Shown: positions 38,570 to 47,322, numbered from the stretch's first letter. The stretch: DNA of 64,000 nucleotides from Ornithinimicrobium ciconiae (GCF_007197575.1 NZ_CP041616.1:868001-932000); one strand, 5' to 3'. Numbers and translations: made by a program. Notes: generated from the sequence alone by a model not told the origin.

Positions 38570-39196
38570 ATGAGGTTCCACAAGCCGATCCCGATGTCAC
38601 CCGAGTCGATCGACGCCCAGACCGCGGCGCCCGACCAGCTCGAGGTGGCCGAGATGGCGCATCGCAGCGCGGCTGTCCTGGTGGACCGCGGCCGGGCCAG
38701 CGACGACCCGCAGCTGCTCCAGCGACTGGTGGACCTGCCCCGCACGGTCGGTCTGCAGACGCTGGCTGAGGTCTGGTCCGCACGCCCCGCTCGCACGCTG
38801 CCGGGCGCGTTGTGGCGGCTCTATGTGCTGGACGAGTGGGTGCAGCGCTCTCCCGAGAGTGTCGCGCAGGCCTTCACCGCCGGCGCCGCCCACGCGGAGG
38901 TCTATCGGGTCATCTCCGGCGTCGTCGAGCCGCCGCGCCCGGAGGATCTGCAGGAGCTGACCCACCAGATCCTCAACGGGATCTACGAGGGCGACCTCGA
39001 CGTGGCCCTGGAGCGGGCCGCCGCCTTCTGCCACGTCACTGCGACCGGACTGGCGGTGCTGCACGGCGACGGCAGCCCGGTGACGCAGGACGAGGCCCAC
39101 GGCTCGGTGGAGCTGCAGCGGGCCGCACGGCTGCAGGACACCGCGGCCGACCTGCAGGCCTGCGCCAAGCTGTGGTTGCGCGGCGACCTGCACTGA
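38570..39196 (+). CDS. Conserved actinobacterial protein of unknown function
   Basis: A 208-residue, mostly helical soluble protein. It opens MRFHKPIPMSPESIDAQ and contains TLPGALWRLYVLDEWVQRSPESVAQAF and DLQELTHQILNGIYEGDLDVALERAAAFC. I recall near-identical openings in other Micrococcales, sometimes mislabelled as an RNA polymerase subunit; no catalytic motif is visible. The ATG at 38570 is preferred to an overlapping ATG at 38552 because TACCCT is 7 nt upstream. It follows treZ closely. In related genomes a thioredoxin-like gene often follows, but here the downstream sequence is repeats. Confidence 0.7.
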   Translation: MRFHKPIPMSPESIDAQTAAPDQLEVAEMAHRSAAVLVDRGRASDDPQLLQRLVDLPRTVGLQTLAEVWSARPARTLPGALWRLYVLDEWVQRSPESVAQAFTAGAAHAEVYRVISGVVEPPRPEDLQELTHQILNGIYEGDLDVALERAAAFCHVTATGLAVLHGDGSPVTQDEAHGSVELQRAARLQDTAADLQACAKLWLRGDLH

Positions 39197-39215
39197 CCCA
39201 CGGTTGTGGACTGCG

Positions 39216-39241
39216 GGAATGCGCCCGCCCGCGCAGCGGTT
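39216..39241 (+). promoter_or_regulatory. SigR/SigH-type promoter without an obvious gene
   Basis: GGAAT (39216-39220) and GTT (39239-39241) are exactly 18 bp apart, matching the -35/-10 consensus of thiol-stress ECF sigma factors. It points rightwards into a gene-free stretch. Confidence 0.45.
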
Positions 39242-39342
39242 AGTCTTGAACGTGTGCCGGGCCGCGGTAGCCCCGGGCTCCAACATTCGCCGCTACGAGC
39301 GGCCACACGCCGAGAGGCGCTCCCGGTCCGGCACACACCATC

Positions 39343-39435
39343 CCACCGCACATCCGGATCGCTTAGGCACGCCCCGCCGCACACCCGGATCGCTTAGTCA
39401 CGCCCCACCGCACACCCGGGTCGCTTCCGCACGCC
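39343..39435. repeat. Three contiguous copies of a 31-bp tandem repeat
   Basis: Units at 39343-39373, 39374-39404 and 39405-39435 share CC(A/G)CCGCACA(T/C)CCGG and TCGCTT, ending CACGCC. They differ at 3-5 positions and have no spacers between them. The array lies in the 39197-39629 intergenic stretch. Besides this repeat and the SigR-like promoter, I see nothing else in that stretch except the ribosome site of the next gene. Confidence 0.9.
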
Positions 39436-39629
39436 CTGATGACGGGCGCGCAACCTAGCCTGCTGCTATCAGCATTCCTGGCGCGGCGGGACAGGCAGGA
39501 GATGCGCGAGGAGTGACAGGCGGGTGACCTGCGGGGGAACAGAAGGTTTCGACGCTTCTTCGACTCGTGCGTAACATTCGTGGTGCATACGGCGACCAGC
39601 CGCCCCAGCCGACCCCGGAGAGCAGACGC

Positions 39630-40250
39630 GTGGCGTTTCGTTTGACCCCTAGGACCCCCTCGGTGGTCCAGTCGCTGACGCGGTTGGCGGGTCTGGTCGT
39701 GGACGGTGCGGTGGTCCTGCGGGACACCCTCGGCACCAACAGCCGGGGACGGACGGCGGACCTGGAGCGGCTGCGGGGGATCGAGGGTGAGGCCCGCGCC
39801 ATGCATGCCGAGATCGTCGGCCTGGCCCGGGACGCGTTCGTGACGCCCTTTGACCGTGGGGACCTCCAGCAGCTGAGCGTGCGCCTCGTCGAGAGCGTGA
39901 CCCGCATGGAGGCTGTCGTCGACGGCGGCATCCGGCACGGCATCGATGAGTCCCCGGAGGGCGCCGCACGACTGGTCGACGCCGTGGTCCGGCTGGCCGA
40001 GTTGACCGCGCAGGCCATGGCCAACCTCGGCTCCGTCGACCTCGTGTCCGGCTATCCCAGCGAGGCTCGCAGGCTCACTCAGCAGGCCGAGCGAGCGCGA
40101 CGCGACATCATGACCGAGGCCCTCAGGGACCGGGTTGACCCACTGGTGGCGCTGCGCACGGTGTCGGTGACCGAGCAGATCACCCTGGCGGTCCGCTGCT
40201 TCGAGCAGGTGGCCGCGGTCGTCGAGGGCATCGTCGTCAAGGAGTCCTGA
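39630..40250 (+). CDS. DUF47 (PhoU-like) Pit accessory protein (second copy)
   Basis: A 206-residue helical protein, the same length as the DUF47 protein at 24.3 kb and starting alike (VAFRLTPRTPSVV versus VRFKLTPQNTSFY), with FVTPFDRGDLQQLSVRLVESV in the metal-site region. Elsewhere it is diverged and lacks several acidic and His positions of copy 1 (for example LEHEGDEATHAI is replaced by IEGEARAMHAEI). The GTG at 39630 has GGAG 9 nt upstream and gives the family length. It ends 2 nt before the second pit gene. Confidence 0.88.
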   Translation: MAFRLTPRTPSVVQSLTRLAGLVVDGAVVLRDTLGTNSRGRTADLERLRGIEGEARAMHAEIVGLARDAFVTPFDRGDLQQLSVRLVESVTRMEAVVDGGIRHGIDESPEGAARLVDAVVRLAELTAQAMANLGSVDLVSGYPSEARRLTQQAERARRDIMTEALRDRVDPLVALRTVSVTEQITLAVRCFEQVAAVVEGIVVKES

Positions 40251-40252
40251 GG

Positions 40253-41245
40253 GTGGACTGGCTCCCGGTCGCCCTGGTGCTCGCTGCGGCCCTCATCTTT
40301 GCGTTCAGCAACGGCTTTCAGGACGCATCCAACTCGATCGCCATCCCGATCGCGACCGGCTCCCTCAGTCCGCGCCTCGCCGTGACCATGGCCGCCACGC
40401 TCGGGCTCGGCGGGGCCGTCCTGGGTCACACCCTGGCCGACGGCTTCGTCGAGGCTCTCGTCGTCCCGCCCAGCGGGGCGGCCGGGCTGAGTGTGATCGG
40501 GGCGGCGCTCGTCGCGGCGACCGCCTGGAACCTGCTCATGTGGTGGTTCGGGATGCCGTCCTCCTCCACCCACGCCCTCATCGGTGGTCTCACCGGGGCC
40601 TCGCTGGTCGCCGGGACCTCCGTGGTCTGGGACGGCGTCTGGGTGACGGTCACCCTGCCGATGCTGCTCTCCCCGCTGCTGGGTCTGGTCCTGGCCTGTG
40701 GCGCCCTCTGGCTGGTGGCACGGATCGTCGACACCCGCTCACGCACCCAGGTCGGGCGTGACATGCGTGGCGCGCAGGTCGCCGCCGCCGGTGCGGTGGC
40801 CCTGGGCAACGGACTGCAGGATGCGGCCAAGACCATGGCCGTGGTCGTGGTGGCGCTGACCATCAGCGGACATGCCTCCGGTGAGACAGTCCCGTGGTGG
40901 GTCGTGGCCAGCGTGGCCGTGGCGTTGTCCCTGGGGACGTATGCCGGGGGATGGCGCATCGTGCGCACCCTGGGTCGGCGGATCATCCGTCCCGCTCCGG
41001 ACCGGGCGCAGGGGACCGTGGCCCAGGCGTCCACGGCAGCCATCCAGTATCTGGCCGCCGTGCTGCACCTGCCGGTCTCCAGCACCCACACGGTCACCGC
41101 GGCCCTGGTCGGTGCCGGGCTCACCGGGCCCCGCTCGGCCCTGGGCTGGACCGTGATCCGTCAGATCCTGCTGGTCTGGGTGTGCACCTTCCCCGGCGCG
41201 GCCGCGCTCAGCGCCCTGGTGTGCGGAGTCCTGCTCGCGCTCTGA
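40253..41245 (+). CDS. pit: Inorganic phosphate transporter, Pit family (second copy)
   Basis: A 330-residue membrane protein with paired Pit signatures: FSNGFQDASNSIAIPIATGS near the N-terminus and VALGNGLQDAAKTMAVVV in the middle; GMPSSSTHALIGG and LPVSSTHTVTAALVGAG mark the loops. It differs from copy 1 in the first signature (NGFQDASNSIA versus NGFHDAANAIA), a change near the presumed substrate site. Low-affinity phosphate or metal-phosphate symport is expected. The GTG start lies 2 nt after the DUF47 stop codon. The pst operon begins 200 bp downstream in the same direction, behind a PHO box. Confidence 0.9.
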   Translation: MDWLPVALVLAAALIFAFSNGFQDASNSIAIPIATGSLSPRLAVTMAATLGLGGAVLGHTLADGFVEALVVPPSGAAGLSVIGAALVAATAWNLLMWWFGMPSSSTHALIGGLTGASLVAGTSVVWDGVWVTVTLPMLLSPLLGLVLACGALWLVARIVDTRSRTQVGRDMRGAQVAAAGAVALGNGLQDAAKTMAVVVVALTISGHASGETVPWWVVASVAVALSLGTYAGGWRIVRTLGRRIIRPAPDRAQGTVAQASTAAIQYLAAVLHLPVSSTHTVTAALVGAGLTGPRSALGWTVIRQILLVWVCTFPGAAALSALVCGVLLAL

Positions 41246-41286
41246 CCTGCGCACTTGGTGACGGAGCCCACACCCGTGCGTTGCAG

Positions 41287-41341
41287 ATTCAAACATCGTT
41301 CACGGTCTGTTCACCCAGCACGCCCGATCGGGTCACGTCCC
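41287..41341 (+). promoter_or_regulatory. PHO box (PhoP-binding direct repeats) upstream of pstS
   Basis: Eleven-nucleotide direct repeats run in phase: ATTCAAACATC (41287), GTTCACGGTCT (41298), GTTCACCCAGC (41309), a degenerate unit (41320) and GGTCACGTCCC (41331). The two central units match the actinobacterial PhoP consensus (GTTCACC-like). A -10-like TTAACG follows at 41347-41351. This predicts induction of pstSCAB under phosphate limitation through PhoR-PhoP. Confidence 0.85.
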
Positions 41342-41448
41342 CTGCTTAACGTTCAGCGAGGTTGGCAACGCCGCCAGCACGCTGGACTGCGGGGAAGAAG
41401 CTGCGGTCGCGTGCCACCTGACACCAAGAGAGCAAGAGAGGCAACACC

Positions 41449-42645
41449 GTGAAGCTCAACCGCTTTGGCTCCACCCTCGCGATCGCGATGGCAGCATCCC
41501 TGGTCCTGACCGCGTGCGGCGACGACAACCCCACCGAGAGCGACGACCCCACCACCCCGGCTGCCGACGAGAGCGCAGACGACGGCGGCACGACCGAGGA
41601 CTCCGCCGGCGACACGGCCGACGCGGGCGAGGACACCGGGGACGCCCCCGTCGCCGGCGCGGAGCTGTCCGGCACCCTCGCGGGCGCCGGTGCCTCCTCC
41701 CAGGACTCCGCGATGGCGGCCTGGGTCGCGGGCTACAACCAGGCCCAGCCCGGCGTCACCGTGAACTACGACGGTGTCGGCTCCGGTGGCGGTCGTGAGC
41801 AGCTCATCGCCGGCGCCATCGGCTTCGCGGGCTCCGACGCCTACCTCGACGAGGAGGAGTCCGAGGCTGTCAAGGAGGTCTGCGGCGACGGTGGTGCGAT
41901 GAACATCCCGGTCTACATCTCTCCGGTCGCCATCCCCTACAACGTGCCCGGCGTGGACACCCTGAACCTGTCCCCGAGCGTGCTGGCCCAGATCTTCAAC
42001 CAGGAGATCACCACCTGGAACGACCCGGCGATCGCCGAGATCAACCCGGACGCTGACCTGCCCGAGGCCGACATCACCGTGGTGAACCGTTCGGACGAGT
42101 CCGGCACCACCGAGAACTTCATGGAGTACCTCAGCGCCGTGGCCGCCGAGGACTGGGAGCACGAGGCTGACAAGGTGTGGCCGGTCGCCGGGGGCGAGGC
42201 CGCCCAGGGCACCACCGGTGTCATCACCGTCGTGGGCTCGACCGAGAACTCGATCGGCTATGCTGACGCGTCGGCGGTCGGCTCGCTGACCACTGCCCTG
42301 GTCGGTGTGGGCGAGGAGTTCGTCGCCTTCTCGCCGGACGCCGCCGCCAAGGTCGTGGACGCCTCCGAGCCGGCTGACACCGGTGTCGAGGGTGACCTGG
42401 CTCTGGACCTGGCCCGGGACACCACCGAGTCCGGTGCCTACCCGATCGTGCTGGTCTCCTACCACATCGTGTGCAGCAACTACTCGGACGCTGCCCAGGG
42501 TGACCTGGTCAAGGACTTCATCGGCTATGTCATCTCCGAGGAGGGCCAGGCGGCCTCTGCCGAGGCCGCTGGCTCCGCCCCGATCTCCCCGGACCTGCGC
42601 GCCGCCGCCCAGGAGTCCCTCGACTCCATCACTGCGGGCAAGTGA
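41449..42645 (+). CDS. pstS: Phosphate ABC transporter substrate-binding lipoprotein
   Basis: A 398-residue lipoprotein with lipobox Cys23 (LVLTAC), an Asp/Thr/Glu-rich linker to about residue 70, then the PstS fold: GAGASSQDSAM (about 82), GVGSGGGREQLI, GSDAYLDEEE, NRSDESGTTENF and ISEEGQ near the end. These segments form the phosphate site. It captures phosphate outside the membrane for PstCAB. The GTG start has a GAGAGG ribosome site. Its Tyr codons are mostly TAC (9 of 11), unlike the helicase gene in this window, which suggests strong expression. A stable hairpin separates it from pstC. Confidence 0.97.
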   Translation: MKLNRFGSTLAIAMAASLVLTACGDDNPTESDDPTTPAADESADDGGTTEDSAGDTADAGEDTGDAPVAGAELSGTLAGAGASSQDSAMAAWVAGYNQAQPGVTVNYDGVGSGGGREQLIAGAIGFAGSDAYLDEEESEAVKEVCGDGGAMNIPVYISPVAIPYNVPGVDTLNLSPSVLAQIFNQEITTWNDPAIAEINPDADLPEADITVVNRSDESGTTENFMEYLSAVAAEDWEHEADKVWPVAGGEAAQGTTGVITVVGSTENSIGYADASAVGSLTTALVGVGEEFVAFSPDAAAKVVDASEPADTGVEGDLALDLARDTTESGAYPIVLVSYHIVCSNYSDAAQGDLVKDFIGYVISEEGQAASAEAAGSAPISPDLRAAAQESLDSITAGK

Positions 42646-42680
42646 GCTGAGGCGACGATCGTCCCAGAGGACCGAGCACT

Positions 42681-42720
42681 GATGCGACGGCTGCCGCCTT
42701 CGGGCGGTGGTCGTCGCATC
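42681..42720 (+). terminator. 18-bp UUCG-capped hairpin between pstS and pstC
   Basis: Positions 42681-42698 pair with 42703-42720 around a TTCG loop, with only three G-U pairs. It lies 35 nt after the pstS stop codon, in a 152-bp spacer. It probably stops or protects most pstS transcripts, so that the binding protein is made in excess over the permease. Confidence 0.75.
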
Positions 42721-42797
42721 GTGCCGCCATCTGGCACCGAGGGCACCCCCAGCTGGTGCCGTCGCCTGGTCCCGACTGAGCCGTCCAGAGGAAAGTG

Positions 42798-43733
42798 ATG
42801 AGCCACACCACAACACGCCAAACCCGCAGCGGTGCCGTCCGCCGACCGGGTGACCTGGCCTTCAGCGGCGCCTCTGTCGGGTCGGCCCTGCTGATCCTGC
42901 TGATCCTCGCCGGGGTGGCGGTCTTCCTGACCACCGAGGCACTGCCCGTCTTCGGCGCCGACCCCGAGTCGATCACCGAGGGCGAGGGCTTCTTCGCCTA
43001 CGTCTGGCCCCTGGTGGCCGGCACGGTGATCGCCTCGGTCATCGCCATGATCGTGGCCACCCCGATCGCCGTCGGGATCGCACTGTTCATCTCGCACTAC
43101 GCCCGTGGCCGGGTCGGCGGCGTGATCGGCTTCATCATCGACCTGCTGGCCGCGGTGCCCAGCGTGGTCTTCGGCATGTGGGGCTGGCAGGTCTTCGCCC
43201 CCAAACTGGTGCCCTTCTACGCCTGGCTCGAGGAGAATCTCGGGTTCATCCCGTTCTTCGCGGACGGATCGGCCACCGGCCGCACCCTGTTGACCGCATC
43301 CCTGGTCCTGGCCGTGATGATCCTGCCGATCATCACCTCGGTCTCCCGGGAGGTCTTCCTGCAGACTCCCAAGCTGCACGAGGAGGCGGCCCTGGCCCTC
43401 GGTGCGACGAAGTGGGAGATGATCCGGACGGCCGTCCTCCCGTTCGGTGCCCCCGGCGTGATCGGTGGCACGATGCTCGGCCTGGGGCGGGCCCTGGGTG
43501 AGACGATGGCCGTGGCCATCATCCTGTCTCCCGGGCCGTTCAGCTGGAACGTGATCGGCAGCGGCAACAAGACGATCCCCTCCGAGATCGCCCTCAACTT
43601 CCCCGAGGCGGCCGGGCTCCGACTGTCCGAGCTGATCGCCATCGGCCTGGTCCTCTTCGTGCTCACCCTCGCCGTCAACCTGTTCGCCCGGTGGATCGTG
43701 GACCGCCGTTCCGAGTTCTCAGGAGCCAACTGA
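42798..43733 (+). CDS. pstC: Phosphate ABC transporter permease PstC
   Basis: A 311-residue membrane protein with six predicted helices. The EAA loop is present (PKLHEEAALALGATKWEMIRTAVLP, about 190-215). With PstA it forms the channel across the cytoplasmic membrane. The ATG at 42798 is preferred to the adjacent GTG at 42795; AGAGG sits 6 nt upstream. The stop codon overlaps the pstA ATG (TGATG). Confidence 0.95.
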   Translation: MSHTTTRQTRSGAVRRPGDLAFSGASVGSALLILLILAGVAVFLTTEALPVFGADPESITEGEGFFAYVWPLVAGTVIASVIAMIVATPIAVGIALFISHYARGRVGGVIGFIIDLLAAVPSVVFGMWGWQVFAPKLVPFYAWLEENLGFIPFFADGSATGRTLLTASLVLAVMILPIITSVSREVFLQTPKLHEEAALALGATKWEMIRTAVLPFGAPGVIGGTMLGLGRALGETMAVAIILSPGPFSWNVIGSGNKTIPSEIALNFPEAAGLRLSELIAIGLVLFVLTLAVNLFARWIVDRRSEFSGAN

Positions 43734-44884
43734 TGAGCACCCAGACACAGCAGCCACCCACCAGCGGCCCGACCGAGCACGCCCTCGACCACGTCCGCGG
43801 CGTCGTCCCGTCACCGGTGCGCGCCACAACCTCCCTGCCGGGCTGGGTCTCGGCCGGCGTCGGCATCCTGGTGGTGCTGGTGCTCTGGTGGGGGCTGGGC
43901 ACCAACATTGCTGTCGCCCTCGCGGCCGGTTACCTGCTCTGCGTGGTCTGCGTCTACACCTCCTACCGCATCGCCGGTGGTGCCCGGGTCGCCACGGACC
44001 AGACCATGCGCGCCCTGATCTACGGCGCCTTCGTCCTGGCGGTCATCCCCCTGGTGTCGTTGATCTGGACCGTGGTGGAGAACGGCGCGCTGCGCGCCTT
44101 CATGCCTGACTTCCTGCAGCAGTCGATGAATGGCGTCACCGGTGTCCATGACAAGGCCTACGCCGAGGACGGTGCCCCGATGGTCGGCGGTGCCTACCAC
44201 GCCATCATCGGCACCCTGGTCATCACCGGTCTGGCCACCCTGATCTCCGTCCCGATCGGCATCTTCACCGCCATCTACCTGGTGGAGTATGGCGGCAAGG
44301 GTCGCCTGGCCCGGTGGACCAGGTTCCTGGTCGACGTGATGACCGGCATCCCCTCGATCGTCGCCGGTCTGTTTGCCTTCGCCCTGTTCGGTGTGCTCTT
44401 CGGCGTCGGGACCAAGAACGGGCTGGCCGGCGCGATCGCCCTGTCCGTGCTGATGATCCCCACCGTGGTCCGCAACAGCGAGGAGATGCTGCGCATCGTG
44501 CCCAACGAGCTGCGCGAGGCGTCCCTGGCCCTGGGGGTGCCCAAGTGGGCCACCATCGCCAAGGTCGTGCTGCCCACGGCAGCCTCCGGCCTGGCCTCAG
44601 GCATCACCCTGGCCATCGCGCGGGTCATCGGTGAGACCGCCCCGCTGCTGGTCGCCGTCGGCTTCACCCGGGCGATGAACGTCAACCCCACCGAGGGTCC
44701 GATGATGAACCTGGCACTGTATGCCTATTACATGTTCACCCGGCCCCTGAACCCTGGCTACCGTGACCCGAGCATCGAGCGGGCCTGGGCCTCCGCCGTG
44801 CTCCTGGTCGTCATCGTGGTCCTCCTCAACCTCACTGCCCGCGCTATTGCCAAGTTCTTCGCTCCGAAGACCGCCGGGCGCTAA
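43733..44884 (+). CDS. pstA: Phosphate ABC transporter permease PstA
   Basis: A 383-residue membrane protein. After a polar N-terminus there are two extra hydrophobic segments (about 37-75) and then the PstA permease domain with the EAA loop (LREASLALGVPKWATIAKVVLP, about 258-280). The ATG at 43733 overlaps the pstC stop codon, and AGGAG lies just upstream; an earlier in-frame start at 43691 would lie inside pstC. pstB follows after 18 bp. Confidence 0.95.
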   Translation: MSTQTQQPPTSGPTEHALDHVRGVVPSPVRATTSLPGWVSAGVGILVVLVLWWGLGTNIAVALAAGYLLCVVCVYTSYRIAGGARVATDQTMRALIYGAFVLAVIPLVSLIWTVVENGALRAFMPDFLQQSMNGVTGVHDKAYAEDGAPMVGGAYHAIIGTLVITGLATLISVPIGIFTAIYLVEYGGKGRLARWTRFLVDVMTGIPSIVAGLFAFALFGVLFGVGTKNGLAGAIALSVLMIPTVVRNSEEMLRIVPNELREASLALGVPKWATIAKVVLPTAASGLASGITLAIARVIGETAPLLVAVGFTRAMNVNPTEGPMMNLALYAYYMFTRPLNPGYRDPSIERAWASAVLLVVIVVLLNLTARAIAKFFAPKTAGR

Positions 44885-44902
44885 CCCATGGGAGAGCAAG
44901 TC

Positions 44903-45682
44903 ATGTCCAAGCGAATCGACGTCAACAACCTGAACATCTTTTATGGCAAGTTCCACGCCGTGAAGGACGTCAGCATGGTCATCGAGCCCAAGTCGGTGAC
45001 CGCCTTCATCGGCCCGTCCGGCTGTGGCAAGTCCACCTTCATCCGCACCCTCAACCGGATGCACGAGGTGATCCCCGGTGCCCGGGTCGAGGGCGAGGTG
45101 AGCATCGACGGCAAGAACCTCTATGGTCGCGGCGTCGACCCGGTCGACGTCCGCCGCGAGGTCGGGATGGTCTTCCAGCGGCCCAACCCCTTCCCCACCA
45201 TGTCCATTCGCGACAATGTGCTCGCCGGGGTCCGGCTCAACAGCAAGCGGCTGTCCAAGAAGGCCGGTGACGAGCTCGCGGAGCGCTCACTGCGAGGCGC
45301 GAACCTGTGGAACGAGGTCAAGGACCGGCTCGACAAGCCCGGCTCGGGCCTGTCCGGTGGGCAGCAGCAGCGACTGTGCATCGCCCGGGCGATCGCGGTG
45401 CAGCCGCAGGTCCTGCTGATGGATGAGCCCTGCTCGGCCCTGGACCCGATCTCGACGCTGGCCATCGAGGACCTGATCAACGAGCTCAAGACCGACTACA
45501 CGGTCGTGATCGTCACCCACAACATGCAGCAGGCGGCGCGCGTCTCCGACCGCACCGGCTTCTTCAACCTGGAGGCCACGGGTCAGCCCGGTCAGCTGGT
45601 GGAGTTCGACGACACCCAGAAGATCTTCAACAATCCCAGCCAGAAGGCCACCGAGGACTACATCTCGGGTCGCTTCGGGTGA
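44903..45682 (+). CDS. pstB: Phosphate ABC transporter ATPase PstB
   Basis: A 259-residue ABC ATPase: Walker [10 protein letters not shown] (about 38-46), Q-loop [10 protein letters not shown], signature LSGGQQQR (about 151-158), Walker [14 protein letters not shown] and the switch His in VTHNMQQ. It matches PstB in length and in the conserved QRPNPFP motif. The ATG at 44903 has GGGAG 8 nt upstream, so it is preferred to the ATG at 44888. No phoU follows; cardiolipin synthase comes next with its own promoter. Confidence 0.95.
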   Translation: MSKRIDVNNLNIFYGKFHAVKDVSMVIEPKSVTAFIGPSGCGKSTFIRTLNRMHEVIPGARVEGEVSIDGKNLYGRGVDPVDVRREVGMVFQRPNPFPTMSIRDNVLAGVRLNSKRLSKKAGDELAERSLRGANLWNEVKDRLDKPGSGLSGGQQQRLCIARAIAVQPQVLLMDEPCSALDPISTLAIEDLINELKTDYTVVIVTHNMQQAARVSDRTGFFNLEATGQPGQLVEFDDTQKIFNNPSQKATEDYISGRFG

Positions 45683-45733
45683 ACCTCGGTCGTTTCCGGT
45701 GAGTCACAGGTGGGGGCCTCCGCTGCGGTGCCT

Positions 45734-45779
45734 CCTAGAGTCCGAAGCCCCTAGACTCCGAGGCCCCTAGACTCCGGTC
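45734..45779 (+). repeat. Nearly three copies of a 16-bp repeat carrying the cls -10 element
   Basis: Units at 45734-45749, 45750-45765 and 45766-45779 read CCTAGA(G/C)TCCGA(A/G)GCC, the last being shortened. Each contains a TAGA(G/C)T hexamer. The third TAGACT (45768-45773) ends 6 nt before the cls ATG, as expected for a leaderless -10. Duplication has thus multiplied the -10 hexamer. Confidence 0.8.
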
Positions 45780-47243
45780 ATGACCTGGCTGGCAGCCCTG
45801 AGCGCCACCCTCATCGTGCTGGAGTATGTGCTCAAGATCTGGGCGGTCGGCACCGTCCCAGAGAACCGGCGCCCAGCCTCCTCCTCCGCCTGGCTGCTGC
45901 TGATCCTGTTTGTCCCTCTGCTGGGCTTCCCGCTGTACTGGTTGATCGGCAGCCCCTGGGTGCGCGGGCGCCGGCACGAGGTGCAGTCCCGTGCCAACCA
46001 GCTCCTCGCCGAGGCCAACGAGCACCTGCCAATGCTGCCCGCAGGCGTGGACATCCTGCCCGGACTCGCCTCCGTGGTCCGGATGAACCGTCGGCTGACC
46101 AGCCTGCCGTGTGTCACCGGAGCGGACGAGGGACTCTACGGGGACACCGGGGAGTTCTTCGCCGCCCTTGCTGAGGCGATCGATGCTGCCGAGCACCACG
46201 CCCACATCGAGTTCTACATCGTCTCCCGCGACGCCTCGACCGAGGCGGTCTTTCAGGCCATGTTCCGAGCCGTGGCGCGCGGTGTCCAGGTCAGGTTGCT
46301 GCTGGACCACCTGGGGTCGCGCAAGTATCCGGGCCGCAAGGAGATGGAACAGGCTCTGACGGACGGCGGCGTGGACTGGCACCACATGATGCCGATCGAC
46401 CCGCTGCGCAGACGGTGGCGCCGCCCCGACCTGCGCAACCACCGCAAACTGCTGGTGGTCGATGCCGAGACCGGATTCGTCGGGTCGCACAACCTGATCG
46501 GCGACGCCTACGGCAGTGCTGCCAACGAACGGGCCGGCCGGCGGTGGAAGGACCTGAGCATGCGGGTCTCCGGTGACGTGGTGACCTCGCTGCAGTCGGT
46601 CTTCCTGACAGACTGGTTCACCGAGACCGGAGAGCGGCTGGACGCTGCGACATACCTCCTCGACCACCCGGACCTGGAGCCGGGAGACCGGGCCAACATC
46701 CTGCAGGTGGTCCCGTCCGGCCCGGGCTTTCCGACCGAGCCCAACCTGCGCATGTTCACTGCCCTCGTGAGCCTGGCCACCGAGAAGATCTCCATCACCA
46801 GTCCCTACTTCGTGCCCGACGAGTCGCTGCTGGCGGCGATCACCTCCGCCGCCTACCGCGGAGTGCACGTCGAGCTGTTCGTCGGGGAGAAGGCCGACCA
46901 GTTCCTCGTCGGTCATGCCCAGCGCTCCTACTACCGGGCGCTGCTCACCGCCGGGGTGGTCATCCAGCTCTATCCGGCCCCCACCGTGCTGCACGGCAAG
47001 TACCTGACCATCGACGACGCGGTCGGCGTCATCGGATCCTCCAACATGGACTACCGGTCCTTCGGCCTGACCTACGAGGTCATGATGATGGGCTTCGGGG
47101 GTGACCTGGTCGCCAGGCTGCAGGCCAACGACGAGCAGTATCGCGCGGCGTGTCGCGAACTGACCCTGCAGGAGTGGGACCAGCAACGCTGGCACCAGCG
47201 CTATCTCGACAATGTGTGCCGGTTGACCTCAGCGCTCATGTGA
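45780..47243 (+). CDS. cls: Cardiolipin synthase (phospholipase D superfamily)
   Basis: A 487-residue enzyme with two N-terminal transmembrane helices (about 1-60) and two HKD motifs: His221 in NHRKLLVVDAETGFVGSHN and His405 in HGKYLTIDDAVGVIGSSNMD. It condenses phosphatidyl groups to cardiolipin at the membrane. Length and topology match bacterial Cls. There is no ribosome site; the start is leaderless, directly after the 16-bp repeats. It converges on mutT1. Confidence 0.93.
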   Translation: MTWLAALSATLIVLEYVLKIWAVGTVPENRRPASSSAWLLLILFVPLLGFPLYWLIGSPWVRGRRHEVQSRANQLLAEANEHLPMLPAGVDILPGLASVVRMNRRLTSLPCVTGADEGLYGDTGEFFAALAEAIDAAEHHAHIEFYIVSRDASTEAVFQAMFRAVARGVQVRLLLDHLGSRKYPGRKEMEQALTDGGVDWHHMMPIDPLRRRWRRPDLRNHRKLLVVDAETGFVGSHNLIGDAYGSAANERAGRRWKDLSMRVSGDVVTSLQSVFLTDWFTETGERLDAATYLLDHPDLEPGDRANILQVVPSGPGFPTEPNLRMFTALVSLATEKISITSPYFVPDESLLAAITSAAYRGVHVELFVGEKADQFLVGHAQRSYYRALLTAGVVIQLYPAPTVLHGKYLTIDDAVGVIGSSNMDYRSFGLTYEVMMMGFGGDLVARLQANDEQYRAACRELTLQEWDQQRWHQRYLDNVCRLTSALM

Positions 47244-47322
47244 AGTGGCCGCCCCGCGAGGCAGGCACCGCGTGGGGTTGAGTCCACCAGAGGCAGAAAC
47301 CCACCCAGCGCGGTGGTCAGGA

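Noticed and set aside
39343..39435. CRISPR array
   Set aside because: The 31-bp units are contiguous with no spacers, and no cas gene is in the window.
39204..39458. An 84-codon frame through the tandem repeats
   Set aside because: Most of it is translated repeat, codon use is unlike the neighbours, and there is no ribosome site.
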